Positions 1 through 5,485 of a DNA stretch of 10,855 nt are shown here, piece after piece. Each line of letters begins with the position of its first letter. Position 1 is the stretch's first letter. The DNA comes from DMER64 sp041652255 (GTDB lineage Bacteria; Bacteroidota; Bacteroidia; Bacteroidales; UBA932). The translations under genes were made by a program, and so were the position numbers. The notes below the pieces were generated by a model. It worked only from the letters and a program-made list of their open reading frames with translations, was not told the origin of the DNA and ran no database searches. The stretch is taken from positions 1 to 10,855 of the forward strand of contig JBAZHT010000060.1 in assembly GCA_041652255.1 (NCBI GenBank). The letters are read 5' to 3'.

Positions 1-1893
1 GTGACAGGTATTGTTGTCTCCCGCAACGATCTCCATATCATGGGCATGTGCCTTACACATAGCCACCAGGCCCCGGTGGCTGATCATAACTCCTTTGGGC
101 TTCCCGGTGGATCCGGAAGTGTAGATCATATAGGCCAGGTTGTCCGGTCCGGGCAGGGCCGTCACTTTTTCCACCGTTGCGGACAGGTCCAGATCGTCCG
201 TAAAGAGGATGTTGTGGTGGGAGAACTTCCCTTCCTCTTGTTTTTTCTCGTAAAGGGCACGTTCGGTCACCAACACGGCAGAACGGCTGTTTTCCAGCAT
301 GTACAACAGGCGGTCAATGGGGTATTCACTGTCCATGGGAACGTAAGCGGCCCGGGCTTTCTGGATGCCCAGCACGGTAACCACAAATTCTTTGCGCCGG
401 GATAACACCACGGCCACATAATCGTCGGGCTTGACGCCCATGGCGATCAGTTTTCGGGCCATCACATCTGACTGCAGGTCCAGTGCCTCATAGGTCAAGG
501 TCCCCGAGATGTCCTTTACCGCAGGGTTTTTAGGGTTTTTGGCCACTTGCTCCCGGAAAAGGTCCGGGAAGGATTGCGTATTGTCATAGGCCAGTTCGTT
601 GCCTTGGGCAAATTCCAGCACTTTTTCCCTTTCAGAAGGGTTGGTGATGGTGATTGCCGAGCAGGGGGTTTGAAAAGGATCGGCAGCCAGGATTTCTTCC
701 AACGAATTTTTCAGGGAAGCGGCAAAGACATTTATGTACTCCCTGTCGTAGAGTGCGTTGTTGTATTCGCAGCGTATTTCAAAATTATCGGGGAACTGGT
801 ATATGTAGATGCTCAGTTTATCGCGGGTAGACCCTTGGTGCATGTATTCCATCTTCACAAGCCCCTGCGGCATTTCAAAATACTCCAGGATGCCTTTTTG
901 GTAGGTGTAGGTCAGGTCCATGGCTATCCCGAAATGGGTCACCATGTCCGAAAAAGGATACGTCTGGTGTGTCCAGAGTGCTTTCATGTCGGTTCGAATC
1001 CCCTTCAGGTATGCTTCCAGTGTCTGTTTTGGATCTGTTTCCACTACCACGGGTAATGTTTTGACAAACATCCCGATACTTTCCTGTACCCTTTCATCCA
1101 AACGGCCGTGGTGTGCCGTACAGAAACAAAGTTTGTTTTCGCGTGTATAGCGGTTCAGACAAATTCCCAGGGCCCCGGTAAACAAATTGTTCGGAGATAT
1201 CCCCAGACGTTGGCAATAGTCACTTATCTTTTGATAATCAACAGATTCAGACACTCTTTCCAATTTTCCCACTTCCTGTTCGGAAACGTTCAGTACAGGA
1301 AGTTTGGTTGGCGTGACCCCGGAAAGCTTCCCGGTAAAATAAACCTCGTCGCTTTTGTATGCTTCTCCCTGCATGCGTTCGGTTTCCATCAGGGCAAAGT
1401 CGGCACAGGAGAAAGATTCTTCCCGAAGTTCCTCCCCGTTGTAAGCTTTTACAAGATCCTTGTAAAATACGATGATGGAAGTACCGTCGTAAACTATATG
1501 ATGTATGTCCAGGAACATATAAACCTTTCCCGATGTTTTGTATATGTCTATCCTGTAAAGGGGTTCTCCGGATAAAAGATCAAAGGGACGTACAGAGGCA
1601 AGCATACGGTCCCTGAGGCCTTCTTCCGCGGTTTCATATACGGGGATGTTTACGGGGTCTTCTTTGACAAAATACTGGACGACTTCCCCGTTGCCCAGCA
1701 ATTTTAATTTCAGCTTCATGAAAGGATGCGCCTGAATGACTTTTGCAATGGCATCCTGCAGTTTTTTTGCCTTTATGTTTTTGGGAAATTCGTAAAGAAA
1801 AGGATTGTTGTACTGGGTCAGTTCCTTGTCTTTCTGCCATTCGAAATAAATGCCTTTCTGCGCATTTGTCAGGGAATAGGTTTTTTGCTGCAT
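1..1893 (-). CDS. Nonribosomal peptide synthetase, N-terminal part (C domain then A domain), cut by window edge
   Basis: The reading frame from ATG at 1893 stays open to base 1 (631 codons, no stop), so the gene continues outside the window. Residues about 5-420 form a condensation domain: an N-terminal YSLTNAQKGIYFEW segment and the catalytic HHxxxDG motif as HHIVYDG at 131-137. Residues about 440-631 begin an adenylation domain: LTYEAL (466-471), AAYVPMDSEYPIDR (515-528) and the phosphate-binding core YTSGSTGKPKG (591-601). The substrate-specificity residues and carrier protein lie beyond the edge, so the amino acid cannot be predicted. A first module beginning with a C domain fits either acylation by a starter acyl group or receipt of a chain from another enzyme. 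The start codon overlaps the end of the phosphopantetheinyl transferase gene by 25 nt, which suggests one transcript and coupled translation. Product unknown; the NRPS call is secure from the motifs. Confidence 0.95.
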   Translation of the reverse strand, partial: MQQKTYSLTNAQKGIYFEWQKDKELTQYNNPFLYEFPKNIKAKKLQDAIAKVIQAHPFMKLKLKLLGNGEVVQYFVKEDPVNIPVYETAEEGLRDRMLASVRPFDLLSGEPLYRIDIYKTSGKVYMFLDIHHIVYDGTSIIVFYKDLVKAYNGEELREESFSCADFALMETERMQGEAYKSDEVYFTGKLSGVTPTKLPVLNVSEQEVGKLERVSESVDYQKISDYCQRLGISPNNLFTGALGICLNRYTRENKLCFCTAHHGRLDERVQESIGMFVKTLPVVVETDPKQTLEAYLKGIRTDMKALWTHQTYPFSDMVTHFGIAMDLTYTYQKGILEYFEMPQGLVKMEYMHQGSTRDKLSIYIYQFPDNFEIRCEYNNALYDREYINVFAASLKNSLEEILAADPFQTPCSAITITNPSEREKVLEFAQGNELAYDNTQSFPDLFREQVAKNPKNPAVKDISGTLTYEALDLQSDVMARKLIAMGVKPDDYVAVVLSRRKEFVVTVLGIQKARAAYVPMDSEYPIDRLLYMLENSRSAVLVTERALYEKKQEEGKFSHHNILFTDDLDLSATVEKVTALPGPDNLAYMIYTSGSTGKPKGVMISHRGLVAMCKAHAHDMEIVAGDNNTCH

Positions 1894-2456
1894 TGTCTAA
1901 GACTTATTATGTATTTATTGTTTTCGTTTTCCGTGTAAAACACAGTACTTTCCACGCTTTTCATGTCCCGGGGATGGCAATCGATCCCGGTTCCCAGGGA
2001 TTTGACGTAGCTTTCTTTACGTGTCCACATTTCTGTAAACCGTTGCGCTTCCCGCCCGGGTATTTCCGTGACCCAGGCGTATTCCATGGGGTTGCATATG
2101 TAGCGGGCCATACCGTCATCGTAACCGATCACTTTTTCTATATCAATGCCAACAGGATCCGTAGACAGTGCGCATACGACCGCACCGTCGCAATGGCTTA
2201 TGTTGAAATGTATTCCGGGATAATTGGCCAGGCAGGGCTTGTTGTTGGGACCGTATACGAAAACAGGCAGTCTTGTAAACAATTTCTCCTTTTTAAGGGC
2301 ATAAACCAGTACCACATAAGCTGCTGCACATAATTTTCTGTCCTTGATCCTGGTATAGTTCATCATTTGCCGGTAGCGCTCAGGAGGCATAAAATTCCGG
2401 CAAAGATCCGGGAAACTGTCCGGCAAAGCGTCTGCATAAGACAAAAGGTAGATCAT
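1869..2456 (-). CDS. Sfp-type 4'-phosphopantetheinyl transferase
   Basis: The 195-residue protein should transfer the phosphopantetheine arm of coenzyme A onto a serine of carrier proteins, converting apo- to holo-NRPS. Visible family motifs, in order: a CoA-contacting NNKP (71-74), FNISHCDG (84-91), the Mg-binding VGIDIE (102-107, Asp105 and Glu107) and WTRKESYVKSLG (144-155, Glu148). It is somewhat shorter than Bacillus Sfp (about 224 residues), mostly at the C-terminus, but all catalytic motifs are present. It lies immediately upstream of the synthetase and overlaps it by 25 nt, so the synthetase carrier proteins are the likely substrate. The start ATG at 2456 is only a few bases downstream of a good -7 promoter element, giving a near-leaderless transcript. 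An AAGG touches the start codon but is too close to act as a normal ribosome binding site. Confidence 0.93.
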   Translation of the reverse strand: MIYLLSYADALPDSFPDLCRNFMPPERYRQMMNYTRIKDRKLCAAAYVVLVYALKKEKLFTRLPVFVYGPNNKPCLANYPGIHFNISHCDGAVVCALSTDPVGIDIEKVIGYDDGMARYICNPMEYAWVTEIPGREAQRFTEMWTRKESYVKSLGTGIDCHPRDMKSVESTVFYTENENNKYIISLRQCSKKPIP

Positions 2457-2461
2457 CCTTA

Positions 2462-2491
2462 CAAAAGTATAAAAAAAAATCCCGTCGCAAA
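2462..2491 (-). promoter_or_regulatory. Bacteroidota-type promoter of the PPTase-NRPS operon
   Basis: On the minus strand TTTG (2491-2488), an 18-nt spacer and TACTTTTG (2469-2462, perfect TAnnTTTG) are followed five bases later by the PPTase ATG. The -33-like TTTG lies in the loop of the upstream terminator hairpin, so terminator and promoter are interleaved. The expected transcript leader is only about 2 nt. Confidence 0.6.
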
Positions 2492-2502
2492 GCGGCGGGA
2501 TT
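2471..2502 (-). terminator. Intrinsic terminator of the cold-shock gene
   Basis: On the minus strand, arm 2502-2492 pairs with arm 2488-2478 around a TTT loop (GC-rich core TCCCG/CGGGA, with one internal C-A mismatch). A run of nine T follows at 2479-2471. It lies 20 bp past the cold-shock stop codon. No T-run follows on the plus strand, so it acts in one direction. Confidence 0.75.
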
Positions 2503-2522
2503 GCAAATGGTATGTTGCAGGA

Positions 2523-2714
2523 TTAGCTGCGTCTTACATTTACGGCATTTAATCCTTTTCTTCCTTCTTGTAAGTCGAAAGTTACTTCATCATTGTCTCT
2601 GATCCTGTCAATAATACCTGATGAATGTACAAAATACTCTTTGGACGAGTTTGCGTCCTTGATAAAACCAAAACCTTTGATCTCATCGTAAAATTTAACG
2701 GTTCCGTTATTCAT
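2523..2714 (-). CDS. Cold-shock domain protein (CspA family)
   Basis: This is a single cold-shock domain of 63 residues, the usual minimal size (about 65-70). It forms a small beta-barrel that binds single-stranded RNA or DNA, acting as an RNA chaperone in the cytoplasm. The RNP1 motif is KGFGFI (residues 13-18) and the RNP2 motif is YFVHSS (27-32), both with their aromatic nucleic-acid-contacting residues. The start MNNGTVKFY matches the family. The gene stands alone, with an AT-rich upstream region and its own terminator. Whether it is cold-induced cannot be read from the sequence: no long structured 5' leader like that of E. coli cspA is visible, and the space to the upstream gene is only 93 bp. 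Confidence 0.95.
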   Translation of the reverse strand: MNNGTVKFYDEIKGFGFIKDANSSKEYFVHSSGIIDRIRDNDEVTFDLQEGRKGLNAVNVRRS

Positions 2715-2728
2715 TGAAATAAAATATA

Positions 2729-2758
2729 AAAAAATAAAAAAATTATATGAGTTGCAAA
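2729..2758 (-). promoter_or_regulatory. Putative promoter of the cold-shock gene
   Basis: On the minus strand TTTG (2758-2755), an 18-nt spacer and TATTTTTT (2736-2729) form a -7 element with one mismatch to TAnnTTTG, inside a strongly AT-rich stretch. The call is weak because the region is almost all A and T. The 93-bp gap (2715-2807) between this gene and the upstream beta-barrel gene shows no clear hairpin. Confidence 0.35.
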
Positions 2759-2807
2759 TGTATGATAATAAATCGGATATTTCGCATTTTTCTGTGAAAA
2801 TAAATCA

Positions 2808-4040
2808 TTAAAACATAAATCGGACCCCTGCATTCAGGTTAAAATACAAAGGTCTTTCCCCCCGGATGGTATGTACCGGGTTGTGGCTGTCAGGGAAAAA
2901 CGAGATACCCGGTTCTACGAAAAGGCCAAGTATGTTGATAATATTGTATTGTGCTCCCAATGTGGCATTTACCGACCATTGCAAAGGGATCTGACCGGTT
3001 GTGAATTGCATATTCTCATCGTCAATATTTCCCGTATAATCAAAGGAAACGCATTTCTCCAACATACCTCCTGCCGAGGCATAAGCGGTAAAATATTTTT
3101 TCTGCACAAAGTTCCACCTGATCTTTAAAGGAATCCCCAAATACCACAAAACCCTGTCGGTAATAAAAACAGGCTCGGAATTGCTTGGCTTTAGTTCCAC
3201 ATAAGTTTCGGAATAAATGGACGTGGCAAGGCGGGTGGCAAACAGGCCGCTTTCCACAAACCATCTTTCAGACAGGGGAAGCGAAGCGTAAATGCCAAAG
3301 GAAACAGGCATTCGGTGTTTGTATTCATATTGTACGAATGAGACGGAAGCAAAAGAAGCATCGTAAGCATTCAGCCCGGTTTCTTTTTGTGTGATACCGT
3401 AAGTGGTTAACCTATTGTCAGACATCAACAAATCGTTCATAGGCAGGGCACCTTCAGCTCCTCCCCGGCTTACATTCAACAGTCCCGCGGCAGATACCAT
3501 AAATTTTCTCCGGGTTCGTGTTTGTTCATAGGGTTGTGCAAAAGGATCGGCGGTATAAACCGGAGGGGTTTTGGTCTTCTCTCCGGCCGGTTTGGGTTGA
3601 GTTTCAGAGACCGTTACCTGAGCTTCCGAGACCGTTACCTGAGTTTCAGAGACCGTTGCCTGAGCTTCCGAAACCTTTTCCGGAGCTTGTTCCTGAGCAT
3701 CTGTTTGTGCATCAGAAGATGGCGGTCCGGGAAGTATGTATATTGTATGTACCGGTCTTTCGGCTTTACAGGTCAGGCCGGTTGCCGAATGATGCAATTG
3801 AACTATGCGAACCGGTTGTTCAGGCATTCCGGCTCCCCCGCTGTTCCAAAAGAAAACCGGGACCAGTATGGCGGCAACACAAGCGGCTGCAAGCCCTGTT
3901 CTTTTTAAAAGCCGTATCCGGTAGAAAGCAAGGATCTTACGTTCCATACGTCCCCAGGAAGCATTGGTATCCAACACTTCCGGAAGTCCGTTCACTTTAT
4001 CCCGGACGGTGTCCGTCCATTTATTGTTGCTTTCTTTCAT
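2808..4040 (-). CDS. Dual membrane-spanning anti-sigma factor (Dma-like) with C-terminal outer-membrane beta-barrel
   Basis: The 410-residue protein has an unusual layout. Residues 1-47 are a hydrophilic, basic N-terminus without a signal peptide, expected in the cytoplasm and able to hold a sigma factor. About 48-65 form one hydrophobic helix (GLAAACVAAILVPVFFW), preceded by Arg/Lys, giving an N-in orientation. Residues 66-178 are a Pro/Gln/Glu/Thr-rich, probably disordered linker with four 7-residue repeats (123-150). From about 179 to 410 come alternating amphipathic beta strands ending in an aromatic residue (GVRFMF), as in small outer-membrane barrels. The start codon lies inside the sigma factor gene (20-nt overlap), the classic arrangement for a sigma/anti-sigma pair. 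The architecture corresponds, from memory, to Dma1 of Bacteroides thetaiotaomicron, which spans both membranes and restrains its sigma factor. The anti-sigma function is inferred from architecture and context. The alternative is an unrelated PorT-like barrel with a signal anchor. Confidence 0.8.
   Translation of the reverse strand: MKESNNKWTDTVRDKVNGLPEVLDTNASWGRMERKILAFYRIRLLKRTGLAAACVAAILVPVFFWNSGGAGMPEQPVRIVQLHHSATGLTCKAERPVHTIYILPGPPSSDAQTDAQEQAPEKVSEAQATVSETQVTVSEAQVTVSETQPKPAGEKTKTPPVYTADPFAQPYEQTRTRRKFMVSAAGLLNVSRGGAEGALPMNDLLMSDNRLTTYGITQKETGLNAYDASFASVSFVQYEYKHRMPVSFGIYASLPLSERWFVESGLFATRLATSIYSETYVELKPSNSEPVFITDRVLWYLGIPLKIRWNFVQKKYFTAYASAGGMLEKCVSFDYTGNIDDENMQFTTGQIPLQWSVNATLGAQYNIINILGLFVEPGISFFPDSHNPVHTIRGERPLYFNLNAGVRFMF
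3591..3674 (-). repeat. Tandem 21-bp repeats coding for four 7-residue units in the linker
   Basis: Four in-frame copies encode VSE[A/T]Q[V/A/P][T/K] at residues 123-150 of the beta-barrel protein. Copies alternate between VSEAQ and VSETQ forms, so there is also a 42-bp higher-order period. The units are nearly identical in DNA (for example gaccgttacctgag is shared by two of them), which points to recent tandem duplication. Being in frame, copy-number change would only alter linker length. Confidence 0.9.
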
Positions 4041-4539
4041 ATTCTTTTATTTGCGAGGCAAGCAAACATTTAGCCCTGTATAATTGGGAGGAGGATGTCT
4101 TTTCTTTTATGTTCAGTTTTTGAGCTATCTCTTTATGACTCATCCCCTCAAAGACATAAAGATTAAATACGGCCCTGTACCCGGGCGGAAGTTGTTGAAT
4201 GAAACTACGTAAAACAGTACCCGGGACCCTTTCGGCAGCGGCTTCCAGTGAATCATCATCTGCCGGTTCTTTTTCTGCTTCTACCAAAGCGCTGTTCCTT
4301 AACAGGTCTTTCTTTCTAAGGTGCTGTAAACAGGTATTGATCATGATCCGTTCCATCCACGCCCTCAGGGATCCTTCTCCCCTGTCTGTAAATGTATCCA
4401 GAGACCTGAATACCTGCATAAATCCATCGTGCATCATGTCTTCGGCCTGTTCCCTGCCCGGAGCATACCGCATACACACTGTCAACATGCGCCTGGCGTA
4501 CTTCTGGTATATCTCTTTCCAAAGCTCCCTGTCTTTCAT
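4021..4539 (-). CDS. ECF-type RNA polymerase sigma-70 factor (Das-like)
   Basis: The 172-residue protein has only regions 2 and 4, as in extracytoplasmic function sigma factors. Region 2 spans about 10-80, with the core-binding DMMHDGFMQVFRSLDTF (34-50) and RAWMERIMINTCLQHLRKK (59-77). Region 4 spans about 108-165, with LPPGYRAVFNLYVFEGMSHKEIA (117-139) and the helix-turn-helix recognition part NIKEKTSSSQLYRAK (143-157). An acidic spacer lies between them (about 88-104). It should direct RNA polymerase to a small promoter set. The start ATG at 4539 is fixed by an in-frame stop just upstream. Its 3' end overlaps the Dma-like gene by 20 nt, so that protein is the likely cognate regulator. The divergent NigD-like gene and the paired outward motif between them suggest autoregulation plus control of the lipoprotein. 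Confidence 0.95.
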   Translation of the reverse strand: MKDRELWKEIYQKYARRMLTVCMRYAPGREQAEDMMHDGFMQVFRSLDTFTDRGEGSLRAWMERIMINTCLQHLRKKDLLRNSALVEAEKEPADDDSLEAAAERVPGTVLRSFIQQLPPGYRAVFNLYVFEGMSHKEIAQKLNIKEKTSSSQLYRAKCLLASQIKEYERKQQ

Positions 4540-4557
4540 CTGTGTTTACGGTCATCA

Positions 4558-4588
4558 ATTAAATGCAGAGGGTTACGTAATACTGCAT
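4558..4588 (-). promoter_or_regulatory. Candidate ECF-sigma promoter facing the sigma factor gene
   Basis: Read on the minus strand, 4588-4581 is ATGCAGTA, then 12 unrelated bases, then CTGCATTTAAT ending at 4558. This is 18 bp before the sigma ATG. The same pattern occurs once facing the divergent lipoprotein gene. Spacing fits -35/-10 elements. An imperfect vegetative -7 (AATATTTG, 4599-4592) also lies nearby. Confidence 0.5.
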
Positions 4589-4612
4589 TGACAAATATTT
4601 TTTCTTTCTTTG

Positions 4613-4643
4613 ATGCAGTAATTGAAAAATTGCTGCAATTAGT
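4613..4643 (+). promoter_or_regulatory. Candidate ECF-sigma promoter facing the NigD-like lipoprotein gene
   Basis: ATGCAGTA at 4613-4620, a 12-base spacer and CTGCAATTAGT at 4633-4643 lie 31 bp before the ATG. This copy matches the minus-strand copy at 17 of 19 motif positions, while the spacers differ. No perfect vegetative -7 element is present in this intergenic region (nearest is TTTCTTTG, 4605-4612), which fits dependence on an alternative sigma factor. Confidence 0.5.
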
Positions 4644-4674
4644 AAACAGAAACAACAACGAAAATACTAAAATA

Positions 4675-5409
4675 ATGAAAAAAATAAGCAATCTCATTTT
4701 TTTGATCTCTGCGGCTACCCTGCTCCTTACCATGAATTCCTGTTCCAAATGGCTGGATCCCGGCGATGAAACAAAAGTCACCTGGGGAACCATTACCACA
4801 GACACACACCAACAGGAAGTTGACGGGAACTACCCGTTTTATGTCATTACCGACGATACCCTGCTGTTTTGTCCCGTTAACCATACCTCTATCAATGAAG
4901 AATTTGAACCTATAGACGGAGACCGGCTGATATTGTATTATACGATCCACGGTGATGACCAACAAGGGGAAGAAGACCAAACAGATGAATCTCCCGTGAA
5001 GTACATTGACATTGTGCAGATGCACCTTGTGGATACGGAAGATTTCATTTACACCGGCCAGCCCGATACACTGGGTACGGACAGGGTTGAACCGCAGTAT
5101 TTATGGTTTGCAGGAGGGGGTTTCGGATCCAAAAGGTATCTGAACCTGCAGGTATCCATACAGGCAATGGACCCGACCAAACATTCCTTTGCCCTTATCT
5201 ACGATCAGAACCGGGAAACTCCTCTGGAAGACGGTTATTACTGCCTGGAATTGCGTCACGAATCCGACAACGACCCGCTTTATACCAATTATTCCACCAT
5301 GAAGTCGTATCCCTTAGAAGGAGATTGCATTGCTGAAGGTGTTAAAGGTCTGAAAATTAAAGTAAATACCATCAACCAGGGCTTGAAAGATTTTACTCTG
5401 GATTATTAA
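4675..5409 (+). CDS. NigD-like lipoprotein
   Basis: The 244-residue protein has a lipoprotein signal peptide: Lys2-Lys3, a hydrophobic core and lipobox MNSC with Cys23. The mature protein is therefore lipid-anchored in the envelope. Residues about 35-95 form a small beta-rich domain ending in GDRLILYYTI (82-91), like the N-terminal OB-fold of NigD proteins. Residues about 110-244 form a second beta domain with WFAGGGFGSKRYLNLQV (144-160), LELRHESDNDP (191-201) and GLKIKVNTINQGLKDFTLDY (225-244), matching the NigD C-terminal sandwich. The ATG at 4675 is chosen because the signal peptide begins there; an upstream in-frame extension would run through the sigma gene antisense. NigD was named from the Prevotella nigrescens bacteriocin locus, and its biochemistry is unknown. 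In B. thetaiotaomicron a NigD member acts downstream of Dma1. Divergent placement from the sigma gene makes this a likely target. Confidence 0.85.
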   Translation: MKKISNLIFLISAATLLLTMNSCSKWLDPGDETKVTWGTITTDTHQQEVDGNYPFYVITDDTLLFCPVNHTSINEEFEPIDGDRLILYYTIHGDDQQGEEDQTDESPVKYIDIVQMHLVDTEDFIYTGQPDTLGTDRVEPQYLWFAGGGFGSKRYLNLQVSIQAMDPTKHSFALIYDQNRETPLEDGYYCLELRHESDNDPLYTNYSTMKSYPLEGDCIAEGVKGLKIKVNTINQGLKDFTLDY

Positions 5410-5439
5410 TTTGTTTACGGTTAAATGAATTAATGCACC

Positions 5440-5465
5440 ACCCCGTTTTTCAACGGGGTTTTTTT
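5440..5465 (+). terminator. Intrinsic terminator of the NigD-like gene
   Basis: A perfect hairpin, ACCCCGTT (5440-5447) with AACGGGGT (5452-5459) around a TTTC loop, is followed by a T-tract to 5465. It lies 30 bp after the stop codon at 5409. Confidence 0.9.
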
Positions 5466-5472
5466 ATTTTTG
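5465..5472 (+). promoter_or_regulatory. -7 promoter element of the lactonase-like gene
   Basis: TATTTTTG is a perfect TAnnTTTG placed 13 bp before the ATG at 5486. It begins on the last T of the preceding terminator. No -33 TTG is evident because the hairpin occupies that position. Confidence 0.55.
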
Positions 5473-5485
5473 TAAAAAATTGATC

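Noticed and set aside
1..1575. Open plus-strand frames across the left edge (1-405, 547-1056, 1108-1575)
   Set aside because: They are antisense to the NRPS, whose minus frame is open for 631 codons with intact C- and A-domain motifs. Their proteins show no family resemblance.
1743..2333. Plus-strand frame of 196 codons
   Set aside because: It is antisense to the PPTase and the NRPS start, both with clear motifs.
2478..2502. Hairpin at 2478-2502 as a terminator on the plus strand
   Set aside because: On the plus strand it is followed by TTGCAAATGG, not a T-run, and no plus-strand gene ends there. The T9 tract fits only minus-strand transcription.
3591..3674. Short regular repeats as a possible CRISPR array
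   Set aside because: The units are directly adjacent with no spacers and are in frame inside a coding gene.
3518..4123. Plus-strand frames with repeated FRDRYLS or LPELPRP motifs
   Set aside because: The repeats only mirror the 21-bp tandem repeats of the minus-strand Dma-like gene read on the other strand.
4429..4674. Upstream extension of the NigD-like protein to 4429
   Set aside because: It would run antisense through the sigma gene and the promoter region. The lipoprotein signal peptide starts at 4675.
4639..5025. Minus-strand frame of 128 codons
   Set aside because: It is antisense to the NigD-like lipoprotein and has no recognisable domain.
5480..5485. TTG start two codons before the lactonase-like ATG
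   Set aside because: The ATG at 5486 begins a standard MKK lipoprotein signal. The TTG would lie at or next to the predicted transcription start.
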